Source of the DNA: Paenibacillus marchantiae
Lineage (GTDB): Bacteria > Bacillota > Bacilli > Paenibacillales > Paenibacillaceae
Length of the DNA: 64,000 bases
NCBI RefSeq assembly: GCF_028771845.1
Contig: NZ_CP118270.1
Coordinates: forward strand, 6,448,001 to 6,512,000
Direction: 5' to 3'
This document shows, one piece after another, positions 55,416 to 64,000 of the stretch. Every line of letters begins with the position of its first letter. The stretch's first letter is position 1. The notes under the pieces were generated by a model. It saw only the letters and a list, made by a program, of their open reading frames with translations, was not told the origin of the DNA and did not search any database. Both the position numbers and the translations under genes were made by a program.

Positions 55416-56737
55416 ATGAACACCGCATACGCATTGAAAAACGTTAATCTGATCCACGGCGACTCAAGCCGCAATCTGCAAAAAAACATGACGATTCTCG
55501 TCAATGAACAAGGACTTATTCAGACTATCGGCCAAGATAACGAACTGCTTATCCCAAGTCACTACACTACAATCGACCTTTCAGGGAAATACGTGATGCC
55601 TGGATTGATCAATGCACACGTGCACCTCTTTGCAGACGGTAAACCGTTCAGTCTCTCGGTCAGTGAAGGCATGTTGCAGTTTGCCTATGATCGAATATTG
55701 AACACCAAGTTTGGCAGAAACGTTTTGAAAAAACGAATGAAACGCAACGCGCTGACCGCACTCCATGCGGGTGTAACAACGATGCGTAGTGTGGGGGAAT
55801 TCTTTTACACCGACGTCCAGCTGCGGGATGAAATTAACAACGGTGCTTTGTCGGACCTAATCTGCTCGTCTCCGGGTTTTTCCTAAGTGTCACGGGCGGA
55901 CATGGTGCTCCATTCCTCGCTCTGGTTGGCGACTCCCCGTGGGAAGCACGAAGAAATGTACGGATCAATGTGAAACACGGCGTGGATCTGATCAAAATCT
56001 GTGTGACGGGCGGCGTGACGGATGCGAAGATGGTGGGCGAAGCTGGACGTTTACAGATGACGGTGGACGAAGTTGCGGCGATCTGCCATGAAGCGCATAA
56101 GATTGGTTTGCGGGTAGCAGCGCATGTTGAGAGCACGGAAGGCGTAAGAATTGCGTTACAAGGTGGCGTCGATACGATTGAGCACGGTTCGGAGATGGAC
56201 GACGAAATCATTCGTTTGTACAAAAATAATCCCAATGCCCTGAATGGCTACACCGCACTCATCCCCACCCTACAAGCCGCTTATCCATCCGCTTCACTGG
56301 ATACCAGCGTAACGAAGGTAAGTGCAACGGTAAAAGAAAATTCCAGACTGGTCTATGATTCCATGCTCAAAGGTGTAAAACAAGCGACCGAAAACGACAT
56401 CACCATCGGGATAGGCACCGATGCCGCCATGCCTTACGTGACTCACTATGATATGTGGAGAGAGATGGACCATTACATGAGACAGGCCAACCTGAACAAC
56501 AAACAGGTCATCGACATGGTGACTCGAACCAATGCGAAGATCCTCGGTGTTGACGATGTTACAGGGACGGTGGATATCGGAAAACATGCCGATCTGATTA
56601 TCCTAAAACAAAATCCGCTGGAACATATTGAGGCCTTGTCAGACATTTCTATGGTCATGGTCAAAGGAAATCTAATTCATACACCATCTGTCACAAGAAT
56701 CAAAGAAGTCGATGATGTTCTAAACTCAGTTTGGTGA
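55416..56737 (+). pseudogene. Metal-dependent amidohydrolase, one-base deletion
   Basis: AAGGAGG precedes the ATG. The first part has the metal HxH (MPGLINAHVHLFADGKP) and ends at a TAA at 55886. In the next frame the protein continues directly as VGPNLLVSGFFLSVTGGHGA and keeps every later motif: the Lys in VDLIKICVTGG, VAAHVES, VDTIEHGSE and the Asp in IGIGTDAAMPY. One missing base near 55851 (GCTTT-GTCGG) explains it. Joined length is about 440 residues, normal for the imidazolonepropionase/prolidase-like family. Gene start, end and regulator are intact, so loss is recent or it is an assembly error. Confidence 0.88.
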
Positions 56738-56753
56738 ATTCAGGAGTGAAATC

Positions 56754-56930
56754 TTGCTTGAAAAATTGATTTATTGTTTATCCATCTTCATGACGTTGAA
56801 TATCATGAACGAAATTACTCTAATTGGCGGTATTCTGACGCTTTATACGGGGTTAAACATCTTGTAGATTACGAAGATCAAAGTGTTGAACCTGCTCCCT
56901 GCCTTATTTATCCCGATCTTTTTACTGTAG
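56754..56930 (+). pseudogene. C-terminal fragment of a DUF554 membrane protein
   Basis: A TTG after AGGAG opens a frame that reads NEITLIGGILTLYTGLNIL, TAG, then ITKIKVLNLLPALFIPIFLL, the last two helices of the DUF554 (YdfK-like) family. The N-terminal two-thirds are missing and the frame has a stop. Confidence 0.65.
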
Positions 56931-56965
56931 CTTCAGGATACTGAGATCTTTCCGTAAACATAACA

Positions 56966-57009
56966 AACAGGCTGCTCCATCCTTTAGAGGACTTGTGGGA
57001 CAGCCTGTT
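56966..57009. terminator. Hairpin between convergent genes
   Basis: AACAGGCTG / CAGCCTGTT (perfect, 9 bp, with TCC/GGA extension), long loop. It can end leftward transcription from the MFS gene or rightward transcription from the amidohydrolase region. Confidence 0.6.
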
Positions 57010-57070
57010 CAATAACTTGCGTATGACAGAAAACTTCTATCGATTTTAAATCGACGATACCAAGTACAAC

Positions 57071-58423
57071 CTAGGTTGATGCAGATTCGGACTCTCTCTT
57101 TTTGGTAAAGGAAAGAAACAATACTGCGGAGACCACAATCCATATCCCAAAAAAGATATAAATGGAACCGAATACTTGAGTGCTTGCCCCTTTTGCATCC
57201 AATGTGGTTCCAAGAATCGACGTTCCGATCGCACCAGCGATAAAGCTGCACATCATATAGACACCCATACCAACACCCGCCTCATGCCTCGGCAAGGTTC
57301 TGGATACGGTATTCGCCAGAGCAATCTGGGCAAATGTCAGCCCTGTATTCGCAGCGATAAGAACAAACAGCACTACACCATACGAACCACCTGTAAAAAT
57401 ATACAGTAGTGTATACGCAATAAATTGCAGTCCAAAAGCCCACGAAAACAGATAACGATTCCCTTTTTTATCCGTAATACGCCCGCCCAAGAGTCCAAAT
57501 AATGCGGCAAACAAGGCTCCAGGCGACATCACCAAACCAATCTGTAACGCAGACAACTGATTAAGACTGGTTAACATCTGGGGGATCAGATAAGGCACAC
57601 ACAAATTCAAAGTCAACACCATGGACCCAATGAGAAGTCCGCGAGAGTAGCGTTTGTTTTTAAACAATTCAAGAGATATAAACGGTGCTGACGATCTTCT
57701 CATCCTTATCCAGAACAGTACGAGCGTCACTAACATCAGCAGCAACAAGAGCAAGCTTTGTCTTGTAATCGCAAGCATTAACAGTGTAATAACGCCAGCC
57801 AGCAATAGCCCCCCTGGAAGATCTGCCTGTCCTCTTACACCCTTGTCATTACCCAGATATTTTCGAAAGAACGGTAATGTAACAAGTACCAAAATGGAAA
57901 TCGCGAAGAGAAAACGCCAGCTTGCCATACTAAGAACGAACCCGGCAATGATTGGACCAATCGCTGTCCCAAGAGCCATACCAGCCGAAGTAATCCCCAA
58001 TGCTCTGCCACGATTTTCTTCAGCCACATAACGAATTGGAATCAACATGGAAGAGGCCGGGATAACGGACGCTCCTATCGATTGTAGAATTCGAGCCACA
58101 ATGATGAACATATAACTGTCCGCCAGTACTCCGATTAGCGACCCCATTGCAAAGCAGCATAATCCAAATGTAATCAAATTTTTCAGCTTGAACATATCAG
58201 CCAGCTTGCCATACGTTACTGACCCTATGGCGTATATAATAATATACGCGGTTACCACCCAGCTAACCTGGGAAGAAGTCAGTCCGAATTCCGCTCTAAG
58301 ATCAGGCAGTGCCACATTAAACATGGTGGAATTCATCACGGAAATAACCATCGCAAAAGCCAAAATCCAAACTAATTTATACGATTGTGATTGTTGTGTA
58401 AGGTTTGTTTTTTTATCCATCAT
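57071..58423 (-). CDS. MFS drug/flavonoid efflux transporter (14-helix type)
   Basis: 450 residues from the ATG at 58423, four bases after the quercetinase stop, so coupled to it. About 14 helices; MNSTMFNVALPDLRAEFGLT is the DHA2 family signature and GSVTYGKLADMFKLKNLI is the A motif; motif C region GMALGTAIGPIIAGF. Related to LmrB/Tet(L)-like proton antiporters. Together with a quercetin dioxygenase it probably exports plant flavonoids or their products. In Bacillus subtilis the quercetinase YxaG also lies near an efflux locus. Confidence 0.85.
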   Translation of the reverse strand: MMDKKTNLTQQSQSYKLVWILAFAMVISVMNSTMFNVALPDLRAEFGLTSSQVSWVVTAYIIIYAIGSVTYGKLADMFKLKNLITFGLCCFAMGSLIGVLADSYMFIIVARILQSIGASVIPASSMLIPIRYVAEENRGRALGITSAGMALGTAIGPIIAGFVLSMASWRFLFAISILVLVTLPFFRKYLGNDKGVRGQADLPGGLLLAGVITLLMLAITRQSLLLLLLMLVTLVLFWIRMRRSSAPFISLELFKNKRYSRGLLIGSMVLTLNLCVPYLIPQMLTSLNQLSALQIGLVMSPGALFAALFGLLGGRITDKKGNRYLFSWAFGLQFIAYTLLYIFTGGSYGVVLFVLIAANTGLTFAQIALANTVSRTLPRHEAGVGMGVYMMCSFIAGAIGTSILGTTLDAKGASTQVFGSIYIFFGIWIVVSAVLFLSFTKKRESESAST

Positions 58424-58427
58424 ATAC

Positions 58428-59459
58428 TCAGTTGCGATGCAACGGTGATTGGGCAACCACTTTCAGATCCAGAGTATCCATATTAGCCATAACGCGGTCC
58501 ATCCGTAGCGGGCCAGGTTCATTCGGGAAAATAAAATGTTCATAAGGCTCTCCCAATATGCGGAAGAATGGCTCAAACAAACCGCACTCCAGCATTCCAA
58601 CAAAGCGGGTATACGGTGCATCGAGACGATAGGCATGGGTAGTACCTTCCGGCACGTGGAGGAAGTCTCCTTCATGAAGCTGAACTTCTTCTCCATTCGC
58701 CCACATGGTCATCTGGCCTTGTACACAATAAAAAGTTTCCACATGATTCTCATGATAATGCTCTACAATAGGTTCACCCTTCGGTCCTTCCGTAGATACA
58801 AAAATGTAGGCGCCATCTGTATTTTTCTGAGACGCAAGAATGCGATGCAATTGATCTCCCGTTAAGAGACGATCCCCTTCCCCGCTCTCCAATACATAAG
58901 GAACGACTCCGCCGTACACTACTCCTGTCTCAACAAGCTGGGAAGCACCCCACTGTAACTCCCCATCTTCAAAACAAATATCGGCTACCTCGGAGGCTCG
59001 GATCAAATCCTCTTGCGTCCATTCGTGTAGGGGCTGCGGTGGGTAATCCTTGAAAGAATAGGCCAAACCGATGACAGGAAAGATAGACGTGATATTCCCA
59101 GGTAATGAATAGGAAACCATACGATTTCGATGACCTGCAAACCGATAGGCATGCCTTGTCCCTGGCGGTATATTTGCATAGTCTCCAGAAGTTAGAAGAT
59201 GATATTGCCCGTCGATTACCAACTCAACTCTTCCCTCCAGAACCATTAAAGATTCGTAGCTACTGTTATGAAAATGGAGGGGAAACACCTCTCCCTTACT
59301 CCCGGCGATGGTGAACATTTCGAACTGTCCTCCTGTACTGTCAGCATCCGCCATGACTGTAACTACCTGTTTACCGAACGTATAACTCGTGCCCTCTCCT
59401 TTACGAAGTAAATAAGGCTTTCTTGTCTGAGGCAATGTACTCATTAATGTTGATGTCAC
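58428..59459 (-). CDS. qdoI: Quercetin 2,3-dioxygenase-like bicupin
   Basis: 343 residues from a GTG with GGAGGAG eight bases upstream; close in size to B. subtilis YxaG/QdoI (about 337). There are two cupin barrels, each with a metal set: FPLHFHNSSYESLMVLEGRV and VEHYHENHVETFYCVQGQMT, with distal His in PPGTRHAYRF and PEGTTHAYRLD. The enzyme opens the central ring of quercetin, releasing CO, using Fe or Mn. C-terminal GLFEPFFRILGEPYEHFIFP is conserved in the group. Followed by an efflux transporter and divergent from an AraC regulator; a plant-associated lifestyle is suggested. Confidence 0.9.
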   Translation of the reverse strand: MTSTLMSTLPQTRKPYLLRKGEGTSYTFGKQVVTVMADADSTGGQFEMFTIAGSKGEVFPLHFHNSSYESLMVLEGRVELVIDGQYHLLTSGDYANIPPGTRHAYRFAGHRNRMVSYSLPGNITSIFPVIGLAYSFKDYPPQPLHEWTQEDLIRASEVADICFEDGELQWGASQLVETGVVYGGVVPYVLESGEGDRLLTGDQLHRILASQKNTDGAYIFVSTEGPKGEPIVEHYHENHVETFYCVQGQMTMWANGEEVQLHEGDFLHVPEGTTHAYRLDAPYTRFVGMLECGLFEPFFRILGEPYEHFIFPNEPGPLRMDRVMANMDTLDLKVVAQSPLHRN

Positions 59460-59634
59460 TTGATTCTCTCCTCCATTCCTTTATTCATGTTCATTTTAAG
59501 GACTTCACCCTATATAAAAAATGGTCTAGGGCGACCAGCCTATGGGCAAATGCGACATCTGATTGATTGAAGTCACTCGCTTAATCCATTAAAATTAAAT
59601 AATAAAAAATTGAAGAGGGAGGGGCCTCCTGTTT

Positions 59635-60501
59635 ATGAATTTTAACGATTCAACCTATTACATGGAGCACCCTTTCCATGACACTCCCATTTCCATGCAT
59701 CCGGTAGAAATACGAAATAACCAATGTCAGAAGCATGCGCATTCATTTTATGAATTGTCTTATGTGATGGCAGGTCAAGGAACACTCTCGATCGATGACA
59801 GCTGTATCCCAATCACTCGTGGAGACCTGTTGTTCATTCCTACAGATACGAGACATGTGTTCCAGACCACATTGAATCAGTCTGTCACGCTCATGAATTG
59901 CCTTGTGGAGAAGCACATATTATCGGGGCCTCAAGCCATCGGTGACCGCATGATCTATGATGATATTGATGAGCTCACTCAACCATTTCGTACTCTGGGG
60001 AACGGCTTCAAAGTAACGGAGAACAAGAAAGAATTCGGGAAGATCATGTACTCTTTACACCTTGAACTTCAATGTAAGGAATCCGGCTATCGTTACCGAC
60101 TGTATCTTCATCTGATGGACTTGTTAACTCGCATACGGCATGCCGAGCCAAGTGATCTTCAGTCTGCACAAGGAGATCTGACCGACCACATTCAACTTGC
60201 AGTGAACTATATATCCAGTCATTATAATGAATCCGCCATTCTTACTCGTTTGTGTGAACGATTTGCCATAAGCCCTCGCCATTTCCAAAGAACATTCAAG
60301 CAGGTTACCGGGCTCACCCTGACACAGATGATACAAAATAAACGTATACAACGAAGTTGTGAACTGTTATCCGAAACCGATTGGAGTGTGCAAACCATTG
60401 CCAGAGAGGTTGGAATACAGGATATGAAGTACTTTTATCGGATATTTAAAGAAAAATGTGGAATGACCCCTAAAGAGTTCAGGCAGCCTCAAGGGTCGTG
60501 A
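59635..60501 (+). CDS. AraC-family regulator with N-terminal cupin
   Basis: 288 residues. The cupin sensor (about 15-95, HAHSFYELSYVMAGQGTLSI and LLFIPTDTRHVFQ) is followed by a double helix-turn-helix (AILTRLCERFAISPRHFQRT, QTIAREVGIQDMKYFYRIFK). GGGAGGGG lies upstream of the ATG. It is divergent from the quercetinase/MFS operon and likely activates it with a flavonoid or breakdown product. Bacillus subtilis uses TetR-type repressors here, so the control logic differs. Confidence 0.9.
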   Translation: MNFNDSTYYMEHPFHDTPISMHPVEIRNNQCQKHAHSFYELSYVMAGQGTLSIDDSCIPITRGDLLFIPTDTRHVFQTTLNQSVTLMNCLVEKHILSGPQAIGDRMIYDDIDELTQPFRTLGNGFKVTENKKEFGKIMYSLHLELQCKESGYRYRLYLHLMDLLTRIRHAEPSDLQSAQGDLTDHIQLAVNYISSHYNESAILTRLCERFAISPRHFQRTFKQVTGLTLTQMIQNKRIQRSCELLSETDWSVQTIAREVGIQDMKYFYRIFKEKCGMTPKEFRQPQGS

Positions 60502-60553
60502 TTCACATACGATGTGCAATAATGTGCACATGATCTCTATTAAAATAAGAAGG

Positions 60554-60593
60554 CCACAAAAACCGTTACAGAAATGATGTACGGGTTTTGTGG
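60554..60593. terminator. Terminator of the AraC gene
   Basis: Stem CCACAAAAACCGT / ACGGGTTTTGTGG (one mismatch) followed by a T-rich run, 53 bases after the AraC stop. Confidence 0.8.
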
Positions 60594-60635
60594 TTATTTT
60601 AAAATAAGTAGATCGCGACCATTGTATTAAGAAAA

Positions 60636-60672
60636 AAAAGAGAAGTACCTCTTTACGGGGTACTTCTCTTTT
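60636..60672 (-). terminator. Terminator of the SLH protein gene
   Basis: Perfect 14-bp stem AAAAGAGAAGTACC / GGTACTTCTCTTTT with a short loop and leftward T-run. Confidence 0.9.
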
Positions 60673-60695
60673 GCTAAACATTTTTAATTTACTAG

Positions 60696-63600
60696 TTAAA
60701 CATGCAGCGCCAATAGCAGCTTATAGATCATTGCCGCGGCTTCCGCACGGGTAGTCATATTCCCTGCACGAACCGTATTGTCCGTATATCCGTTCACAAT
60801 TTTGGCCTGAACGGCTGTATTCAGTGCATCTTGTGCCCAAGCCGGAGTTTGCAACTCGTCAGTGAAGCTTGGTTTTACAGCATCATTGCTCGTTCCCGAT
60901 TGTGCATCTGCACTTAACTTCAATGCATTCGCCATCATCACAGCCATCTCCGCACGAGTAATCGTCTGATTAGGTTTGAACGTGTTGTCTCCATAGCCCT
61001 TTACGATTCCGGCTTGCACGGCTGCGGCTATATCTCTCTTCGCCCAGTCTGGCAGACTGCCTTGATCTGCAAACGACGTATCCGACTGCACGGACTTCAA
61101 GGCCAGTGCCTTACTGATTAACGTAACAAACTCTGCCCGTGTAATCTTCTTGGATAATTGGAATGTACCATCTGTGTAGCCCTGGATAACGTCCATGCCA
61201 ATCAAACGATCTGCATAGTCGGATGCCCAGTGTCCGTTCAGATCGGACAGACTAGCAGCTGTGTAACTGGACACAACAAAGGTACCCAGATGATTCACAT
61301 TTGCCGATACTGTTCCTGCTGCATTCGTCTTGCCACCAATGAATACCCAGCTCTGACGGGCTTCATTATAATAGTAGATCGCTGGCTGTGTTCCTTGAGT
61401 CAGCTTGGAAGCATCATATTGCAGACTCAGGGCTGCCTGATCGTTCAATGTCAGTCCTCCACTGCGAGTAATCTGTACTGCTTGGCCCAGAACATTCAGC
61501 GAAGCTGTATTCTGTAATTGGTCCTTGGATACAACGGACAGCTGCAATGTATCTTTTTCCCCAATGGCTCCAGCCGGAGCGTTGAATTGCACGATGTCTT
61601 TCAGACCCGTTTGTACTGGCTGATTCGCTTCAACCTCTACCTTCACTTCAGTAGTTGAATCTGATCCCGTATCCGGGTTGGTTGGTGTGGTTGGAACGGT
61701 AGGCGTTGTTGGCACGCTAGGTGTGCTTCCACCGGAATTGCCTCCATCACTACCTGAACCCTCGCCGCCATTGCCCGAACGGGCTTGTACGATAACCGTA
61801 CGTGTGACTTCCTGTGCAGCATTGCCGGCAATATCTTTCACGTTATAACGAAGGGTATAGATCCCCGCCGCTTGTGTGTTCACTGTGCCGTCCATCTGCA
61901 CGGAACCATTGATGCCCACATTATCGGTAGCCTGTGCTCCAGGCTCGTTATACGTATCTCCCACGGTTAATGACATTTGGCTGTTGCCTTGCAGGGTGAT
62001 GACAGGAATTTCGCGATCTATTTTGACCACCAATGGTAAAGTATAGGTTTCGTTCAAATCGTCTGTCGCTCTGAATAGCAGCTTATTTTCTCCCGACTCC
62101 GTTATCTCCAAAGGCGTATTCTCTGTATACGGTTCGTACGTCTGCCCTCCATCACGAGACAACTCAATGATTGCGGAAGTAGCAGGGGCGTATACTGCGC
62201 TGGTTACACTAACCGTTACGGACTGGTTTGTCCATGTATCCGTATGATACGGCTGGCCGTCAGCGGTGGTCATGTTACCTTTTAACACCAATACCTGATT
62301 ATTTGTTCCTTCCACAATGACAGTGAACGTTCTGGTATCCATTTCGCTGCCACGTTGTACCGTTGCCGTCAATTCCAGTCGCTCATTATTCTCAGGCTGT
62401 GTAATAAGTTTCCCCTGTACATCCATCAATTCCGGGTTGGAGCTGGACCAGCTAATCGTTGCTCCATGTTTTCCTTCAACAGGAAGGGTAAGGTCGGAAG
62501 TGACCGCGTTCAGATCGCCCAGATCAATCGCTTGAAGCGTATCCGTTACCGCCTGTGCATCACTGTAAGGTGTGGCATTCACGAAGATCGGGTTAGAGTA
62601 GAACCACAGGTCGCGATAGTTCTGATCATTGATCTCGTTGAACCGAGTCTCTGCATCCGCTGTTGTGATCTTCGGGTCAAGTTGCGGTTCACCATTTACG
62701 GTCTCACCAGAAACGTTCATGCCCAGATTTGTACCGCGCAGGCGATAATATTTATCCTGGTCCGTTGCTTTGATCTTGTACGTGATGACATTGTAACCTT
62801 CGGCGTCTGTCGTCCAATCGTTGGACGTAAAGGTTGCCAGCACTTTGGTAGAGTCGTTAGTATCTTTGGAATAGGCGGCTGTGCCCTTCTCGGCCTTGCC
62901 CGTCACATCTCCTGCTATGAGATCGACATGATCGACCACCGGTACTTGTCCAGCGGACGTGCCGCTGTTGATTGGTTTTTCATAGTTGTTGCTCGTGGTT
63001 GGACTCTTGAAACGGATTTTCAGTTCCACTTCGTCACCTTGGGTCACACCCAGGTCTCCGCCCATTTCAGCCTGAGTACCCGCGCCGGAAGCCGTGAAGT
63101 CCAGTGCGTTGATCAGATCACCGAATACGGAAAATGATTTCCCCGAACGCAGTCCTTCCAGCACGGCTTGCATCCCAGTACCATCAACCCACGAATAGGT
63201 CTTGGCATATTCGCCCGGAAAATAACCGCTGGAATTCGTGCCAATTGTCTTGAAATGGTAATCCGAATTACCATAGTTCCAGAAGTGACGCCCTTCTCCC
63301 AACAATGCATCCCACAAACCGCCCACCTTGGCGACCATATAGTCCACACCGCCGTATGTACGGTATTTGTATCCATCATCTGCGGTCGGATTGGCTACGT
63401 TGTAGCTCGTGTTATACCCGCCGCGATCCGGTTCCATCTGGTTGCCCAGCATACCTTCGATACCAAAAACAACTTGTGGAGCCAGATCGTTGAACTCACG
63501 GAAGTCCGCGATGGTATATTTGTTTTTGCCCCGTGAAGGGTGATTGATCATCGCATAACTCGTCGTTGGATACTTGGTTGCCAGCCAATTGATAGCAGCT

Positions 63601-64000
63601 AGTGCATCCTGATGGGTCGTATAGGCACGTCCTCCCGTCTGATTCCAATCCGCTACGTCAGCCGCATCAAATAGACTCGCATCCCGATTGGTAAAACGAT
63701 ACTCAAATTCGTTTGCAGCTTCCAGCGCTTCGGTCGAATTCGGCTCATCTGTGAGAATACCTACACCAACGTGTTCATGTGTCGGCATGTCCCATTCGAA
63801 ACCGGAGAAGATCGTTTTGCCTGCATATTTGCCCGCTTCCTGAAGTCCTTTGATCTGTGGCACCTGGTATTCATTCATCCCTTTGGACATCGGAATCGAT
63901 CCACCTGGAATGTCTACTCCGTTCTGATCCCGCTTGGATAACCGCAAATGATCCGTAAGCGCGATCCAGTCCAGACCATACTTCGTCAGTCCTGCGTCGA
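60696..64000 (-). CDS. S-layer-anchored surface protein with PHP-type N-terminal domain, 5' end outside window
   Basis: About 1100 residues are visible; the frame stays open to the right edge. The first visible part is a PHP-like metal-phosphoesterase domain (LDWIALTDHL, TSYAMINHPSRG, FWNYGNSDYHF). Next come beta-sandwich parts, an atrophied Ig-like repeat (KHGATISWSSSNPELMDVQG), a DUF5011-type Ig domain (GDTYNEPGAQATDNVGINGS), a Gly/Ser then Pro/Thr-rich linker (GNGGEGSGSDGGNSGGS) and three SLH domains: DLNGHWASDYADRLIG, SLPDWAKRDIAAAVQAG and TPAWAQDALNTAVQAKI. The SLH modules bind pyruvylated cell-wall polysaccharide. An outer-surface phosphatase or nuclease-like activity is likely. Its gene is GC-richer than the NRPS region and looks like core genome. 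Confidence 0.9.
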   Translation of the reverse strand, partial: DAGLTKYGLDWIALTDHLRLSKRDQNGVDIPGGSIPMSKGMNEYQVPQIKGLQEAGKYAGKTIFSGFEWDMPTHEHVGVGILTDEPNSTEALEAANEFEYRFTNRDASLFDAADVADWNQTGGRAYTTHQDALAAINWLATKYPTTSYAMINHPSRGKNKYTIADFREFNDLAPQVVFGIEGMLGNQMEPDRGGYNTSYNVANPTADDGYKYRTYGGVDYMVAKVGGLWDALLGEGRHFWNYGNSDYHFKTIGTNSSGYFPGEYAKTYSWVDGTGMQAVLEGLRSGKSFSVFGDLINALDFTASGAGTQAEMGGDLGVTQGDEVELKIRFKSPTTSNNYEKPINSGTSAGQVPVVDHVDLIAGDVTGKAEKGTAAYSKDTNDSTKVLATFTSNDWTTDAEGYNVITYKIKATDQDKYYRLRGTNLGMNVSGETVNGEPQLDPKITTADAETRFNEINDQNYRDLWFYSNPIFVNATPYSDAQAVTDTLQAIDLGDLNAVTSDLTLPVEGKHGATISWSSSNPELMDVQGKLITQPENNERLELTATVQRGSEMDTRTFTVIVEGTNNQVLVLKGNMTTADGQPYHTDTWTNQSVTVSVTSAVYAPATSAIIELSRDGGQTYEPYTENTPLEITESGENKLLFRATDDLNETYTLPLVVKIDREIPVITLQGNSQMSLTVGDTYNEPGAQATDNVGINGSVQMDGTVNTQAAGIYTLRYNVKDIAGNAAQEVTRTVIVQARSGNGGEGSGSDGGNSGGSTPSVPTTPTVPTTPTNPDTGSDSTTEVKVEVEANQPVQTGLKDIVQFNAPAGAIGEKDTLQLSVVSKDQLQNTASLNVLGQAVQITRSGGLTLNDQAALSLQYDASKLTQGTQPAIYYYNEARQSWVFIGGKTNAAGTVSANVNHLGTFVVSSYTAASLSDLNGHWASDYADRLIGMDVIQGYTDGTFQLSKKITRAEFVTLISKALALKSVQSDTSFADQGSLPDWAKRDIAAAVQAGIVKGYGDNTFKPNQTITRAEMAVMMANALKLSADAQSGTSNDAVKPSFTDELQTPAWAQDALNTAVQAKIVNGYTDNTVRAGNMTTRAEAAAMIYKLLLALHV

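Overview
The window looks like chromosome from a low-to-mid GC, spore-former-type Gram-positive, most likely Paenibacillus or a close relative. The reasons are strong AGGAGG-type ribosome binding sites, frequent TTG/GTG starts, a secreted protein with three C-terminal SLH (S-layer) domains, a copper-amine-oxidase-N-type secreted protein, and Bacillus-type genes (RarD, DinB, a QdoI-like quercetinase next to an MFS pump, GDPD/response-regulator). The genus is inferred from gene content only. No rRNA or tRNA gene was seen.

Region 1 (1-21.3 kb) is a nonribosomal peptide biosynthesis cluster read leftward from about 18.7 kb and running off the left edge. The first gene is C-A-T-E with an A-domain code that reads as Asn (DLTKIGEVGK). 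The second encodes a membrane-anchored serine peptidase closely resembling ClbP/ZmaM/XcnG. Together they predict an acyl-D-Asn prodrug made inside the cell and cut outside. Next come a degraded SyrP/TauD-like oxygenase, an intact VioC/AsnO-like Fe(II)/2-oxoglutarate hydroxylase, a C-A-T protein whose glycine-type A domain carries an inserted luciferase-like monooxygenase, and a C-A-T-C-A-T protein cut by the window edge. A divergent AraC regulator is translationally coupled to a stand-alone carrier protein and faces a BtrH-like protein.

Region 2 (21.3-29 kb) starts with decayed genes: a membrane fragment, a secreted protein, an iron alcohol dehydrogenase with three in-frame stops, and a phosphotransferase. 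It ends with a GC-richer pair, an amidohydrolase and a 1050-residue GNAT fusion. Region 3 (29-34 kb) holds MazEF, RarD, a GNAT, a secreted protein, DinB and a P-loop kinase-like protein.

Region 4 (34-45 kb) is a patchwork of small secreted proteins and lipoproteins, a bacteriocin-like precursor with a small membrane partner, an IS630 remnant, and a duplicated XRE/aldo-keto-reductase segment. Eight copies of a 16-bp element related to CTAACCTGCCCGTTAG lie between 32.4 and 44 kb. Most sit at, or overlap, the 3' ends of leftward genes.

Region 5 (45-50 kb) has a GDPD, a response regulator and a broken kinase, then an MFS transporter with a ROK regulator. Region 6 (50-54.2 kb) is a very AT-rich Gabija-type anti-phage pair (OLD nuclease plus UvrD-like helicase). 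Region 7 (54.5-64 kb) has a TetR regulator with a frameshifted amidohydrolase, a DUF554 fragment, a quercetinase/MFS operon with a divergent AraC regulator, and a PHP-plus-SLH surface protein cut by the right edge.

The most interesting parts are the prodrug NRPS cluster with its embedded monooxygenase, the carrier-protein/BtrH pair beside it, the bacteriocin-like pair and the 3'-end repeat family. Decay is widespread outside the main operons: at least ten genes carry stops or frameshifts, while about 18 kb of NRPS-cluster genes are almost all open, so assembly noise is an unlikely general explanation.
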